Source: Promethearchaeota archaeon
GTDB taxonomy: Archaea; Asgardarchaeota; Lokiarchaeia; Sigynarchaeales; SOKP01
Assembly: GCA_016839905.1 (NCBI GenBank)
Contig: JAEOTJ010000403.1
Span: 1 to 44,857, forward strand
Length of the DNA: 44,857 nucleotides
Direction: 5' to 3'
The notes under the pieces are model-generated. The model saw nothing but the letters and a program-made list of their open reading frames with translations, made no database searches and had not been told where the DNA came from. Positions 16,701-24,200 of this stretch are shown in pieces (within the stretch, counting starts at the first letter, position 1; each line of letters starts with the position of its first letter). The translations under genes and the position numbers were made by a program.

Positions 16701-19090
16701 CTCCTAGGAAATACATCTGTGCAGATGAGAATAATATTACTTATATGTTTAGTAATTCATTTTATAGGGATTATGATTCAACGGGGGCATTTTCCAGCCA
16801 TAGTGACCATGAATATTTAGTTGAACTTGGTTATGAAGAAGTTCCTACTTTACCCTTGGCTGAATTAACATATGGAAATATTGATGCTAACGACTATATT
16901 GATGCTTATTTTATTGATTTAATAGCTAACATTGATTATGAGTTTATAATGGATAAGATTGATGGAACAGGCAGCGATGACTTGAGCATGAGGATCGTAG
17001 CAAACGCTAGTAAGATTGGTGGTACTACGCTTAATTCAAGTGTAGTATCTTCTTATCCTGGAAGCATGTTATTCACCCCTCCTACCTCGGGAACGTATGT
17101 ATTGCTCGTAGAACCCGATGATCGTGATGTTGATCATGCGGTATATACAATAATATGTGAAACTCCTGTCCGGATAATTAGTCCAGAACCAAATCAAATA
17201 TTTAGTGATCCGCCTCCATACGAAGTCGAATTTAAAAATCCCTTCACAAATAATAAACAATATACTGTTGGAAGTTACGGACCATATATCGCAACGGAAA
17301 CTGGTACAGTTAATACAGTTCCTTGGAATAATCAACTAGATGGTGATGTAAAACTTAATTTTTCTGCTGATGATGGAGATGGAAATGTAGCGTATTTCTG
17401 CGTAACGGTTATTAAAGATACCATTGAACCAAGTATTACAATCTATTCTCCAAAAGAGAGCCAATATAAAGATGCCCCTCAATTCGAAATTAATGCCGAT
17501 GATCTCTATTTAAATGAGGTTTGGTATACTATTGGGGCTAGTCCAACAAAATATTACATTACAAGCAACATCGGAACGGTTGACTCGGATGCGTGGAATG
17601 CACTGTCAGACGGGGAGGTCACCATCACATTTTATGCAGACGACAAAGCAGGAAATCAAAAATCTGAATCTGTCAATGTCATTAAGGATACTAAACTTGA
17701 TAAACTTGAAATTCTTGCACCTAAAGGGGGAAGAGAATTTGGGCTGCCACCCGAGTATGAATTAGAAATTGAGGATTTATACTCATCAATAGTAGAAATA
17801 TACTTTACTTTAAACGATAGTAGTCGGTATAACTGTGCAAAAATAGGAACTCTTAATGAAGATGCTTGGAATAAAGTTGGATTTGGCGATTTAAATCTTA
17901 CTTTTTATGCAAAAGATTCTGCGGGTAATGTATTGTCTCAATATGTATTGATCACTAAAACTTCAATAAAGGAAGAGGAGGATAAAACTCCAGTTATCGA
18001 TATTCGTATGATATTTCAGATCATTACTTATGTAATTATTGGTTCAATATTTTTTATTGTAATAATGTCAATTGCATCAGTAACAAAAAGTAGACAAGCT
18101 AAAAAAACTCTATATGTTCCAAAGAAGAAGATGGGAGGATATCAATTTCCTTCGACAATGCCTGGGTCTTCTTCAGGCGGCTATCAATCTCGAACGGCTC
18201 CAGGCCTTCCAGGTCAAAGGCGAATGCAACAATATAATCCTTCACAATATCCCAGTTCACGAGTATTATATGCCCCTCAAGATTCATATCCTCAAGATTC
18301 ATATCCTCAAGCGGCACCATATAGGACACCACCATCCCAAGCTATACCTCCTCGACCGGCACCATATAGGACACCACCATCCCAAGTTATACCTCCTCGA
18401 CCAGCACCATATAGGACGCCACCATCTCAAGCTACACCCCCTCGAGCGGCACCATATAGGACGCCACCATCCCAAGTTATACCTCCTCGACCAGCACCAT
18501 ATAGGACGCCACCATCTCAAGCTACACCCCCTCGAGCGGCACCATATAGGACGCCACCATCCCAAGCTACACCTCCTCGAGCGGCACCATATAGGACGCC
18601 ACCATCCCAAGCTACACCTCCTCGAACGGCACCATATAGGACGCCACCATCCCAAGCTACACCTCCTCGAACGGCACCATATAGGACGCCACCATCCCAA
18701 GCTACACCTCCTCGAACGGCACCATATAAGGCGGTACCATATAAAGCGGTACCATATAAGGCGCCACAATCCCAAGCTTCACCTCCTCGAACGGCACCAT
18801 ATAAGGCGGTACCATATAAGGCGGTACCATATAAGCCAGAATCTCCACAAGCTCCACCTCCTCGAAAGGGAAAGCAGAGAAATATAGATAAAATGGAACG
18901 ACAACAAATTCCTCAATTACAACAGAATATTTCTCGTGTTAATCAAGAGATGAGACAACTTGAAGATGATTATGCTCAAGAGAAATTAAGATCTACAGAA
19001 TATTGGAATAAGAAAAAGTACTTAGATCAAAAATTAAATACCTATGAAGAAAAAATGAATCAATTAAAAAGGAAATATGAAAATAAATGA
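13769..19090 (+). CDS. Giant surface protein: beta-propeller, Ig/PPC-like repeats, TM helix, proline-rich cytoplasmic tail
   Basis: 1773 residues. Residues 1-27 are a signal peptide (KKKRFIFLLILYSFILISIS). About 45-400 holds WD40/YVTN-like blades marked by repeated VAISxDGxYIVxG and WSY motifs. About 420-1400 alternates two PPC-like modules (DSSDYIDAFFIDM and DANDYIDAYFIDL) with Ig-like modules ending VVIKDTxxPxITI. One membrane helix (about 1413-1438, IFQIITYVIIGSIFFIVIMS) is followed by TKSRQAKK, so the remainder should be cytoplasmic. The tail has a 15-residue repeat APYRTPPSQATPPRx, nine full copies from residue 1516, then APYKAVPYKA variants and a terminal coiled coil (about 1705-1773). 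This is a type I receptor or adhesin layout; partner unknown. Confidence 0.88.
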   Translation: MQKKKRFIFLLILYSFILISISNLSTQDAIKEEIFPETPINFEKNDPVSSLTRIGWYPGGGRVTSVAISGDGRYTVYGSEEVPALIVYDRDSASQKWAAAGPDPEAPLLSADISANGNTIVAGYKMYQRIIIIIPQNYGYIRVYDISSNSYLWQYDTDNDVRSVAVSDDGSRIVSGDSGDRIRYYTRTGGHQWSRDIGSDVYSVAISGDGNYIVGGGSNDNVYLFHRSSSTPEWTSTHPSGDIQEVDISEDGQYIVAASSDGYIRLWGRGSSTPIWSYNAPGSCSAVAISADGNYIIGSTAAGMTYFFHRSSSVPIWSYNLRYGVSSKAVAISDDGEYATVGSSGKTVYVFDKYASASKQPHRMGKVNGTVRDVDISQNGLYVSAGDNEGKFMSLFTNPYAGGPGDPKINRNYITLQDDIHTPINSNDIKIPYDMSGLSDSDVIVTGVRYGYFSSSDSGNSSLIYGVGANGVGDQNAALHTYTDNAVPFVNVTGHDYVPFRTYLFTGDTYLIDDDPYFIIENGGASPYVTFCADAETFYSGVSYSRNAGSTGVFTEYSGHAFYVDMMFEVIRDLEFEVYTNGTIDSSDYIDAFFIDMLEGREYEFTLFMAGEGNLDMRLVQYNTLTNVELIKSSGDVFPKVMTHNSTYTGKHVLLVQADVPGTDVAGLTVKCVDKGAPKIVIITPPPPPAPSAAYKYTPQYNLNITGLDLNKLWYNVNDGPNITIDNSTSPGNYTGFIDSDEWDPLPDGPVTINFYLDTLGSPLGESTDKESVVVIKDTSPPIITINSPLADETHGNSPDYDITIIDDQLQNYWYTLNDSQDYPLSSQTGKIDSGPWAAIEPMTHVELTFHAQDIFGHYSSESVIIYRYPSAEYLYSSNYISEDDDYHEDLYQKDIKVEYNIGTCIVTSVRYKSYADGSGGYINFNIGAGSGGSDYIKSYQDSSITNMNHGWDTYIFDDSEYVIANNPYVIMESNHGTPRKYICADENNITYMFSNSFYRDYDSTGAFSSHSDHEYLVELGYEEVPTLPLAELTYGNIDANDYIDAYFIDLIANIDYEFIMDKIDGTGSDDLSMRIVANASKIGGTTLNSSVVSSYPGSMLFTPPTSGTYVLLVEPDDRDVDHAVYTIICETPVRIISPEPNQIFSDPPPYEVEFKNPFTNNKQYTVGSYGPYIATETGTVNTVPWNNQLDGDVKLNFSADDGDGNVAYFCVTVIKDTIEPSITIYSPKESQYKDAPQFEINADDLYLNEVWYTIGASPTKYYITSNIGTVDSDAWNALSDGEVTITFYADDKAGNQKSESVNVIKDTKLDKLEILAPKGGREFGLPPEYELEIEDLYSSIVEIYFTLNDSSRYNCAKIGTLNEDAWNKVGFGDLNLTFYAKDSAGNVLSQYVLITKTSIKEEEDKTPVIDIRMIFQIITYVIIGSIFFIVIMSIASVTKSRQAKKTLYVPKKKMGGYQFPSTMPGSSSGGYQSRTAPGLPGQRRMQQYNPSQYPSSRVLYAPQDSYPQDSYPQAAPYRTPPSQAIPPRPAPYRTPPSQVIPPRPAPYRTPPSQATPPRAAPYRTPPSQVIPPRPAPYRTPPSQATPPRAAPYRTPPSQATPPRAAPYRTPPSQATPPRTAPYRTPPSQATPPRTAPYRTPPSQATPPRTAPYKAVPYKAVPYKAPQSQASPPRTAPYKAVPYKAVPYKPESPQAPPPRKGKQRNIDKMERQQIPQLQQNISRVNQEMRQLEDDYAQEKLRSTEYWNKKKYLDQKLNTYEEKMNQLKRKYENK
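18314..18718 (+). repeat. Tandem 45-bp repeat (9 units) encoding the proline-rich tail
   Basis: Units start at 18314 and every 45 bp to 18674, each beginning GCACCATATAGGAC and differing at a few positions. Derived AAGGCGGTACCATATAA versions continue to about 18850. The unit length is a multiple of three, so copy-number change keeps the frame. The repeat produces long open shadow frames on both strands. Confidence 0.9.
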
Positions 19091-19154
19091 ATTAAAATTA
19101 GTTCTTTTTCTCTTTTTTATTATAATTTTTTTTATTATAATTTGGTTAAAACTG

Positions 19155-19358
19155 TTATCTTTTGTAACTCGCTCTCTTAGCCCCAAGACTGTCAAGTTGA
19201 CCTCCAAATTTACCACCTATACATCTCTTATTATAAAGGTCTCTAAACCGCATTCTTGGCGGCTTTTTTGGTTGTGAATTTACTCCAGTCCGAGGAATAC
19301 GAGGAGTTTGCTGCTTGACCTTCCCTGCTTTGGTTAATGAACCATGCGAACCCGGCAT
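19155..19358 (-). CDS. rps30e: Small ribosomal subunit protein eS30
   Basis: 67 residues starting MPGSHGSLTKAGKVKQQTPR, with basic RIPRTG, KKPPRMRFRDLYNKR and a glycine-rich end. The GSLTKAGKVxxQTP string is the hallmark of the S30e family, found in archaea and eukaryotes but not bacteria, and the length fits archaeal eS30. It stands alone on the minus strand between two plus-strand membrane-protein genes, and its ATG complement is at 19356-19358. The core HGSL(T/A)(K/R)AGKV is intact, so the gene looks functional. Confidence 0.92.
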   Translation of the reverse strand: MPGSHGSLTKAGKVKQQTPRIPRTGVNSQPKKPPRMRFRDLYNKRCIGGKFGGQLDSLGAKRASYKR

Positions 19359-19469
19359 TTAGACTATCACTTTTTAATTTAATTACTTATTAATTTTATG
19401 TTATCGAAATAATTATAATAAAGGATTCAAGTCTCTTAAATTTTTTTAAGAGAATTGTTTTTTAAATAT

Positions 19470-19554
19470 TTAACTCCAATTTTTTTATTAAAATCTCTTT
19501 ATACACTTATTTATTAGGATACATGTGCTAAAAATAACCTTTAAATTAATAAAA
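19470..19554 (+). repeat. Copy A of an 85-bp promoter-like repeat
   Basis: Strongly similar to 22679-22764, sharing the blocks TTAAAATCTCTT, CTTATTTATTAGGA and AATAACCTTTAAATTAATAA. Copy B runs up to the ATG of the small gene at 22770; copy A has no ATG at the equivalent place. Apart from this repeat I see nothing definite in the 19359-19802 gap except the eS30 upstream region and a coding-like stretch from 19674. Confidence 0.6.
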
Positions 19555-19802
19555 AAGCAAGAATTAAATATCCAAACATTTACATAAGATTTTAAAAGAA
19601 GATAAGAATTAAAAAAAAAAAAGAGTTCTAAAATAAATAGGAATATGTTCATATATTTATTGAAGAATTATAATTAAATTGGAATATCCAAATCCATCAA
19701 GAGGGAAAAACTATTCCAAGCGAAATTGAAGAAATCGAGATTACTGAGGAATTCAAGAAACAAGTTTATTGTATTTTAGGTTTTGTAGGGGGCATTATTG
19801 CA

Positions 19803-20819
19803 TTGATTTTAAGCCATTCAATAAGATTATTAATGCTCCCTCCCGAAGACTATAACACATCTTTCATTCCCGTGTTACTACTCATATATGGGATTTTTAT
19901 AAGTGTTCTCTTAATTATTACATATTTTCCCCTTAGAGGGAATGCAAAAATTCGGAAATTCACTCTTTCAGAAGAAGGTATTGAACTCAACATTCCTCAT
20001 AAGCCTCTATTTCAAATAACCTGGGCTGAGTTTGACATCATTATAGTCATATCACATTATTTAAATGGAAAGAGTGGAGAACAAAACGTTTCCTATGAAT
20101 TAAGATTTTTTGATAAAAATGAAAAGCTCATTAGGAAAATTTCATTAAGGATAAATCGCGATTTTAGTAAGGAAAAAATAGAAAAGATATTGCTTGCTTT
20201 GAAGAATAATGCACATTCTTTAAATAAAGAAATCTATGGAAAAAATACAAGCAGAAAATTTAAATATGATTTGATTAATAAATTGGATCTTGACAAGTTG
20301 ATGGAGTCTAAGAAAATGGAACCTAAGATGACTGCGAAAATGTTGCCTAAGGTGACTGTGAAAAAGAAAACTATTATAATTGTAGCCATTATTATAGCTC
20401 TTGTTGTAATAGGGATTGTAATGATGTTTGTTTTTTCTATAAAGACATCTGCAGATGAAGAACGTCCTGACGGAACCATAATTTCAACTGTAAGATTTAA
20501 GGAAATGTCGAGTCGAGCGAGTCTGGATTGTGAGGGATATGTTGATTTAATCAATACTACTGATGGAGATCTTGTTCTTTATTTTTATAAGACGAATATA
20601 GATGCCATACCCGCGAAAATTTTTCTCTCTGATAAGACCACTTTTAATTCTCAATTAGTAAATCTTGGGACGAATGTCGAGATAGGACCGTTACCTTATA
20701 ACCTTGGCAGTTTTTCAGTTCCCATACCAGATAGAGTGGACATAACCAATTATAAAACCATCGTTATCGTAAGTGGAATATCTAATGTCATTACAGGCTA
20801 TGCAGCAGGTATAAATTAA
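19803..20819 (+). CDS. Membrane protein with central PH-like and C-terminal beta domains, start uncertain
   Basis: 338 residues from TTG 19803, but the same frame is open upstream to a TAA at 19671 and encodes an acidic stretch (PSEIEEIEITEEFKKQ) and the first half of the first membrane helix (VYCILGFVGGIIALIL). No ATG, GTG or TTG occurs in that extension, so the true N-terminus uses an unusual codon or has been damaged by a small indel. Segments: TM1 and TM2 (IYGIFISVLLIITYF), a soluble beta-rich domain (KFTLSEEGIELNIP to ISLRINRD) resembling bacterial PH-like domains, a third TM (TIIIVAIIIALVVIGIVMMF) and an outside beta domain. Function unknown. Confidence 0.6.
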   Translation: MILSHSIRLLMLPPEDYNTSFIPVLLLIYGIFISVLLIITYFPLRGNAKIRKFTLSEEGIELNIPHKPLFQITWAEFDIIIVISHYLNGKSGEQNVSYELRFFDKNEKLIRKISLRINRDFSKEKIEKILLALKNNAHSLNKEIYGKNTSRKFKYDLINKLDLDKLMESKKMEPKMTAKMLPKVTVKKKTIIIVAIIIALVVIGIVMMFVFSIKTSADEERPDGTIISTVRFKEMSSRASLDCEGYVDLINTTDGDLVLYFYKTNIDAIPAKIFLSDKTTFNSQLVNLGTNVEIGPLPYNLGSFSVPIPDRVDITNYKTIVIVSGISNVITGYAAGIN

Positions 20820-21622
20820 TCCAAATCGGTCATTTAAAATGGTCTATTCTCCTTTTTTTCTATACATTATATAATCTAAAATATTTAGAATAATCAAGAA
20901 TGAAAACAGCTAATGCAATACTAAAAGCAAGAATAATATAAGGAAGGAAAAGAATTACAGGCATCATCACACCATATTCAAGATAAGTGATAATGTTTGT
21001 AGGAATCATTAAGAATAAAAATAGGAGTAAAATGTCGATGATGAAAAGAAAGGAATATTTTTTATAACATTTCTTGCAAAAATACCCTTTAATTGACAGG
21101 AAAAAGATTTTTGGCTTTATGAATTCTTCATTCCTATTTTTGAACATGCTTATAGATAATTTAACCCCGCAGCCCTTACAAATAGTATTGGTTTTTGATT
21201 GAGACTCATCTTTATTTTTAGCCATTTCCATTTCATGATGGCGAAGGTAATCTTGGATTTTCTTTTTCTTAGCACGAATTAATGTATAATTAATCATAAA
21301 ATACGTAACATTAGTAAAATATGAAACAATAATATTGAAATTAAGAAACCGGAAAATACGAATTAAAAAGTAAGAAAACATAATTATTAAACAAAATGGA
21401 TGGAGGGATCTAGCTCCAGAGTAATCTCGAGGATATTCTTTAAATTCATGCATTTATCATCATGAGCGGAAGTCTGATATTACTTAAGATACCATCGAAT
21501 TTAAATATTTAAAAGGAATTCATAAATTCTCTTACAAGTTCAAAACGATTTAATAGATATAATGTAAAGGATGTAAAAGGGTGACTCCTGCCACTTGACC
21601 TCAATGCAAGGTCCATAAATTA
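20793..21622. repeat. Tandem duplication, copy 1 (830 bp)
   Basis: Begins inside the last codons of the preceding gene (ACAGGCTATGCAGCAGG) and ends CCATAAATTA. It contains the zinc membrane-protein gene 20860-21453 and its promoter. Copy 2 follows directly. Confidence 0.9.
20860..21453 (-). CDS. Four-TM zinc-binding membrane protein, paralogue 1
   Basis: 197 residues, start MHEFKEYPRDYSGARS. Two hydrophobic helices (about 22-60) are followed by a cytosolic-looking basic stretch (RAKKKKIQDYLRHHEME), a C-x2-C pair (CKGCGVKL), a second pair (CKKCYKK, near 127-130) and two more helices. The four cysteines probably bind one zinc between the membrane pairs. Family and function unknown. It lies in an 830-bp unit duplicated in tandem; the central zinc segment (TNTICK, MFKNRNEEFIK, FFLSIKGYFCKKCYKKYS) is almost unchanged between the copies, while the membrane helices have drifted, which suggests selection on the zinc part. 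Confidence 0.75.
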   Translation of the reverse strand: MHEFKEYPRDYSGARSLHPFCLIIMFSYFLIRIFRFLNFNIIVSYFTNVTYFMINYTLIRAKKKKIQDYLRHHEMEMAKNKDESQSKTNTICKGCGVKLSISMFKNRNEEFIKPKIFFLSIKGYFCKKCYKKYSFLFIIDILLLFLFLMIPTNIITYLEYGVMMPVILFLPYIILAFSIALAVFILDYSKYFRLYNV

Positions 21623-22470
21623 ACAGACTATGCAGCAGGAATAAATTAATTTAAATTGGTTATTTAAAATGGTCTATTCTCCTTTTTTTCTATACATTAT
21701 ATAGTCTTAAATATTTAGAATAATCAAGAATAAAAACTAATAATGAAATACCAAAAGCAGGAATTATATAAAAAAAAAAAAGAAATTCAATTACATATAT
21801 CATCATCACCACACCATATTCAAGATAGTTCCTAATTATAATAGAAATTATAAGCAATAAAAATAAGAGAAAAATATCGATGATGAAAAGAAAGGAATAT
21901 TTTTTATAGCATTTCTTGCAAAAATACCCTTTAATTGACAGGAAAAAGATTTTTTGTTTTATGAATTCTTCATTCCTATTTTTGAACATATTTGTTGATA
22001 ATTTAACCGCGCAGGTCTTACAAATCGTATTGGTTTTTGATTGAGACTCATCTTGATTTTTAACCATTTTTAGATGATGATAGCGAAGGTAATCTTGGAT
22101 TTTCATTTTCTTAGCATAAATCAATATATAATTAATTGAAAAATACGTGATAAAAATAAGATTTGTATCAATTAATATGATTTGAAAACCCATGATAATT
22201 GGAAAAAGAAATATAACGAAAAAATAAGGAAATATATACCAAAATGGATGGGGGAATCTACTTCCATAATAATTTGGAGGATATTCTTTAAATTCATGCA
22301 TTTATCATCATGAGCGGAAGTTTGGTATTAATTAAGAAACCATCTAATTTAAATATTTAAAAGGAATTCATGAATTCTCTTACAAGTTCAAAACGATTTA
22401 ATAGATATAATGTAAAGGATGTTAAAGGGTGACTCCTGCCACTTGACCTCAATACAAGGTCCATAAATTA
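21623..22470. repeat. Tandem duplication, copy 2 (about 848 bp)
   Basis: Begins ACAGACTATGCAGCAGGA, a copy of the 3' end of the gene at 19803, and ends CCATAAATTA. It carries the paralogous gene 21690-22301. The right end runs into the candidate RNA at 22430-22550. Confidence 0.9.
21690..22301 (-). CDS. Four-TM zinc-binding membrane protein, paralogue 2
   Basis: 203 residues, start MHEFKEYPPNYYGSRF. Same arrangement as its neighbour at 20860: two N-terminal helices, CKTCAVKL and CKKCYKKY zinc knuckles, then two C-terminal helices and the same last residues (SKYLRLYNV). The second pair of helices is longer and more diverged. Both genes keep an identical start region and upstream sequence, so they are probably expressed alike. 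Function unknown; the intact frame argues that both copies are used. Confidence 0.75.
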   Translation of the reverse strand: MHEFKEYPPNYYGSRFPHPFWYIFPYFFVIFLFPIIMGFQIILIDTNLIFITYFSINYILIYAKKMKIQDYLRYHHLKMVKNQDESQSKTNTICKTCAVKLSTNMFKNRNEEFIKQKIFFLSIKGYFCKKCYKKYSFLFIIDIFLLFLLLIISIIIRNYLEYGVVMMIYVIEFLFFFYIIPAFGISLLVFILDYSKYLRLYNV

Positions 22471-22550
22471 AATAGGGGGAGGAGGGCGAAATCAGAGTGT
22501 AATTTCTTACACTAACCAAAAGACAAAAATCCAGGGTGTCGCAGGAGTCA
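22430..22550 (+). ncRNA. Candidate structured RNA
   Basis: A 10-bp perfect outer stem, TGACTCCTGC (22430-22439) with GCAGGAGTCA (22541-22550), encloses two perfect hairpins: GACCT/AGGTC with a 7-nt loop (22445-22461) and AGTGTAA/TTACACT with loop TTTC (22496-22513). No coding frame explains it. The first 41 bases recur at 21582-21622 without the second half. It may be an RNA gene or a small inverted-repeat element; strand unproven. Confidence 0.4.
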
Positions 22551-22678
22551 TAGTTTTAGACTTTTTGCTAAGATTTTACCTTCTCTTAGTATACAATCAT
22601 ACCCATCCTATTTAAATATGAGGATTTTTTCCAATGTAACCTTACTAAGAAGGATTAATTTTATGAGAGAGACAAATA

Positions 22679-22764
22679 TTGGACTCCCATATTTATATTA
22701 AAATCTCTTAATACTTATTTATTAGGACATATTTGCTGAAAAATAACCTTTAAATTAATAAATA
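22679..22764 (+). promoter_or_regulatory. Copy B of the promoter-like repeat, upstream of the gene at 22770
   Basis: Same 85-bp sequence as 19470-19554. The block CCTTTAAATTAATAAATAAG directly precedes ATG 22770, so this is probably the promoter and short leader of that gene. Confidence 0.5.
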
Positions 22765-22769
22765 AGAAA

Positions 22770-22925
22770 ATGTCAGAACATCATGAAGAAAAGAGGGCTG
22801 AAGAGGGTATAGAAAAACAAAAAATATTAATTGGTGAAAGCTCTCTTATTTGCTTTGCATGTGGTGAAAAAATAAATCTTAAAACCGAAAAATGTCCTAA
22901 TTGTAATACAGAACAAAAATATTAA
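22770..22925 (+). CDS. Small zinc-ribbon protein (51 aa)
   Basis: Starts ATG 22770 and reads MSEHHEEKRAEEGIEKQ, then CFACGEKINLKTEKCPNCNT and a short end. It has an acidic helical N-terminus and one C-x2-C...C-x2-C zinc ribbon of the type that ends many proteins here (compare CFACGYDKN in the MIT-like protein). It is followed after 59 bp by another zinc-ribbon gene on the same strand. Function unknown; it may be a binding adaptor or the remnant of a longer protein. Confidence 0.65.
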   Translation: MSEHHEEKRAEEGIEKQKILIGESSLICFACGEKINLKTEKCPNCNTEQKY

Positions 22926-22984
22926 AAATTCTTAAAAAACATGTATGATTAACCTCAATAATCAAGAAATTTAGTGAATAAAAC

Positions 22985-23488
22985 ATGACTGATTTAAATA
23001 AAAAACAAGTACTAACAATTTGGCTTTTAATTATTTTCATGATTATTATCGTTATTAGCATTAATTTTATTATACCTAATATTGAAGTGCTCGTCATTGG
23101 AGCAATCCCCTTCTTAATAATTTTAGGAATAATCTTGACTTTAATAACCCAATTCTTTTTTGATCCTAAAAGACAGTGTCCTAGATGTGATAAAGAGATT
23201 CCTAGCATTTACACTCGAACCTGTGCTAAATGTAGCTTAGTGTTAATGAAAAAATGTGATAAATGTGGTATATATTTAAATACTTACGTAGAGGGTAAGC
23301 CCATTCAATATTGCAGGGACTGTGGAAATAAGCTTAAAATGAAAATTGAACAAATTGAAATTTCCGATACTCTACAAAGCTTTCTTGAGCAGACTGCAAA
23401 GGTTAATTTCTGCCCTACTTGTGGTTCTGGCTTAGATGAGTTGGATAATCCCAATTTTTGTCCTCTCTGTGGTGGAAAAATCGATTAA
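22985..23488 (+). CDS. Two-TM membrane protein with multiple zinc ribbons
   Basis: 167 residues starting MTDLNKKQVLTIWLLIIFMI. Two hydrophobic helices (about 10-32 and 38-58) are followed by three zinc modules: CPRCDKEIPS with CAKCSLV, CDKCGIYLN with CRDCGNKL, and CPTCGSGL with CPLCGGKI. All cysteine pairs are complete. It is anchored in the membrane with a zinc-rich cytoplasmic tail, and is likely co-transcribed with the small zinc-ribbon gene 59 bp upstream. Binding partner unknown (protein or RNA both possible). Confidence 0.75.
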   Translation: MTDLNKKQVLTIWLLIIFMIIIVISINFIIPNIEVLVIGAIPFLIILGIILTLITQFFFDPKRQCPRCDKEIPSIYTRTCAKCSLVLMKKCDKCGIYLNTYVEGKPIQYCRDCGNKLKMKIEQIEISDTLQSFLEQTAKVNFCPTCGSGLDELDNPNFCPLCGGKID

Positions 23489-23727
23489 TCATTAATTTTT
23501 TTATTTTCTTTCAAATCAGTTAAAAATTATGTTAAATTATTTCAAACTAACTATAAAGATTAAATTCGTATTATTATATTATAACAATAAGTACTAATTC
23601 ATCAAGAAAATATTACATGAGTGATATTTTTAAGTTGCTTAACCTATTCAGTTAAATAGACCATTACTGATAGTATTTTTCGTTCAATTGATTTTAGACT
23701 GTCAAATGAGATTCTATCATCAGGTGA

Positions 23728-23952
23728 TTATTCATCATAATTATATATATCGTATAAAATATCTTCTCTTTTTTCATTCCAGTTTATCTTTTTTAATATT
23801 TCGTTATTTACGTTTATCAAACCCTTACTATGTTCATTAAACCATTTGAAAAATAAAGCTTTAACTTCTTTTTCGTCTTTAGCGCTAAGGATAAGCGAGC
23901 CTCCAAGTGTAAAACGACAATCGAACTTTTCTTCTTTTTTCTCAATACACAT
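23728..23952 (-). CDS. Small hypothetical protein
   Basis: 74 residues, MCIEKKEEKFDCRFTLGG start. Predicted beta-beta-alpha pattern (KFDCRFTLGGSLILSA, then DEKEVKALFFKWFNEH) and an acidic end. No recognised family, membrane segment or motif. It stands alone, with about 230 bp of featureless AT-rich sequence on each side. The codon pattern and balanced composition suggest a real gene, but proof is lacking. Confidence 0.45.
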   Translation of the reverse strand: MCIEKKEEKFDCRFTLGGSLILSAKDEKEVKALFFKWFNEHSKGLINVNNEILKKINWNEKREDILYDIYNYDE

Positions 23953-24172
23953 GATAATTTCTTTACTAGATTCTCATTATTTATGTTCCTTTAAAATTTA
24001 AAAAATGTAAAAAGGATCACTTTTACTCCTTGATATCTATGAAAATTCATGTATTTATTTTTATTGGTTAATTTTATTAATAAGGGAATAATTATAAATT
24101 AGCCGTTTTGTATTATTTTCTAAACAGAGATCATCCAATTCTCGATGTTAAGTGCCTTGTGCCGTAAATTTC

Positions 24173-24200
24173 TTGAAAAATTAATTTTTTAATTTTTCAA
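24173..24200 (-). terminator. Inverted repeat at the end of the nitronate monooxygenase gene
   Basis: TTGAAAAATT (24173-24182) and AATTTTTCAA (24191-24200) form a perfect 10-bp AT stem with an 8-nt loop spanning the stop codon. It may slow or end transcription; weak because of its AT content. Confidence 0.3.

Noticed and set aside
18314..18850. Regularly spaced repeats that could suggest a CRISPR array
   Set aside because: The units abut each other with no unique spacers and code in frame for the protein tail.
18299..18887. Long open frames on both strands over the proline-rich repeats (His/Arg-rich and Trp/Arg-rich peptides)
   Set aside because: They are shadows created by the 45-bp tandem repeat, which has no stops in several frames; composition is extreme and no start signals exist.
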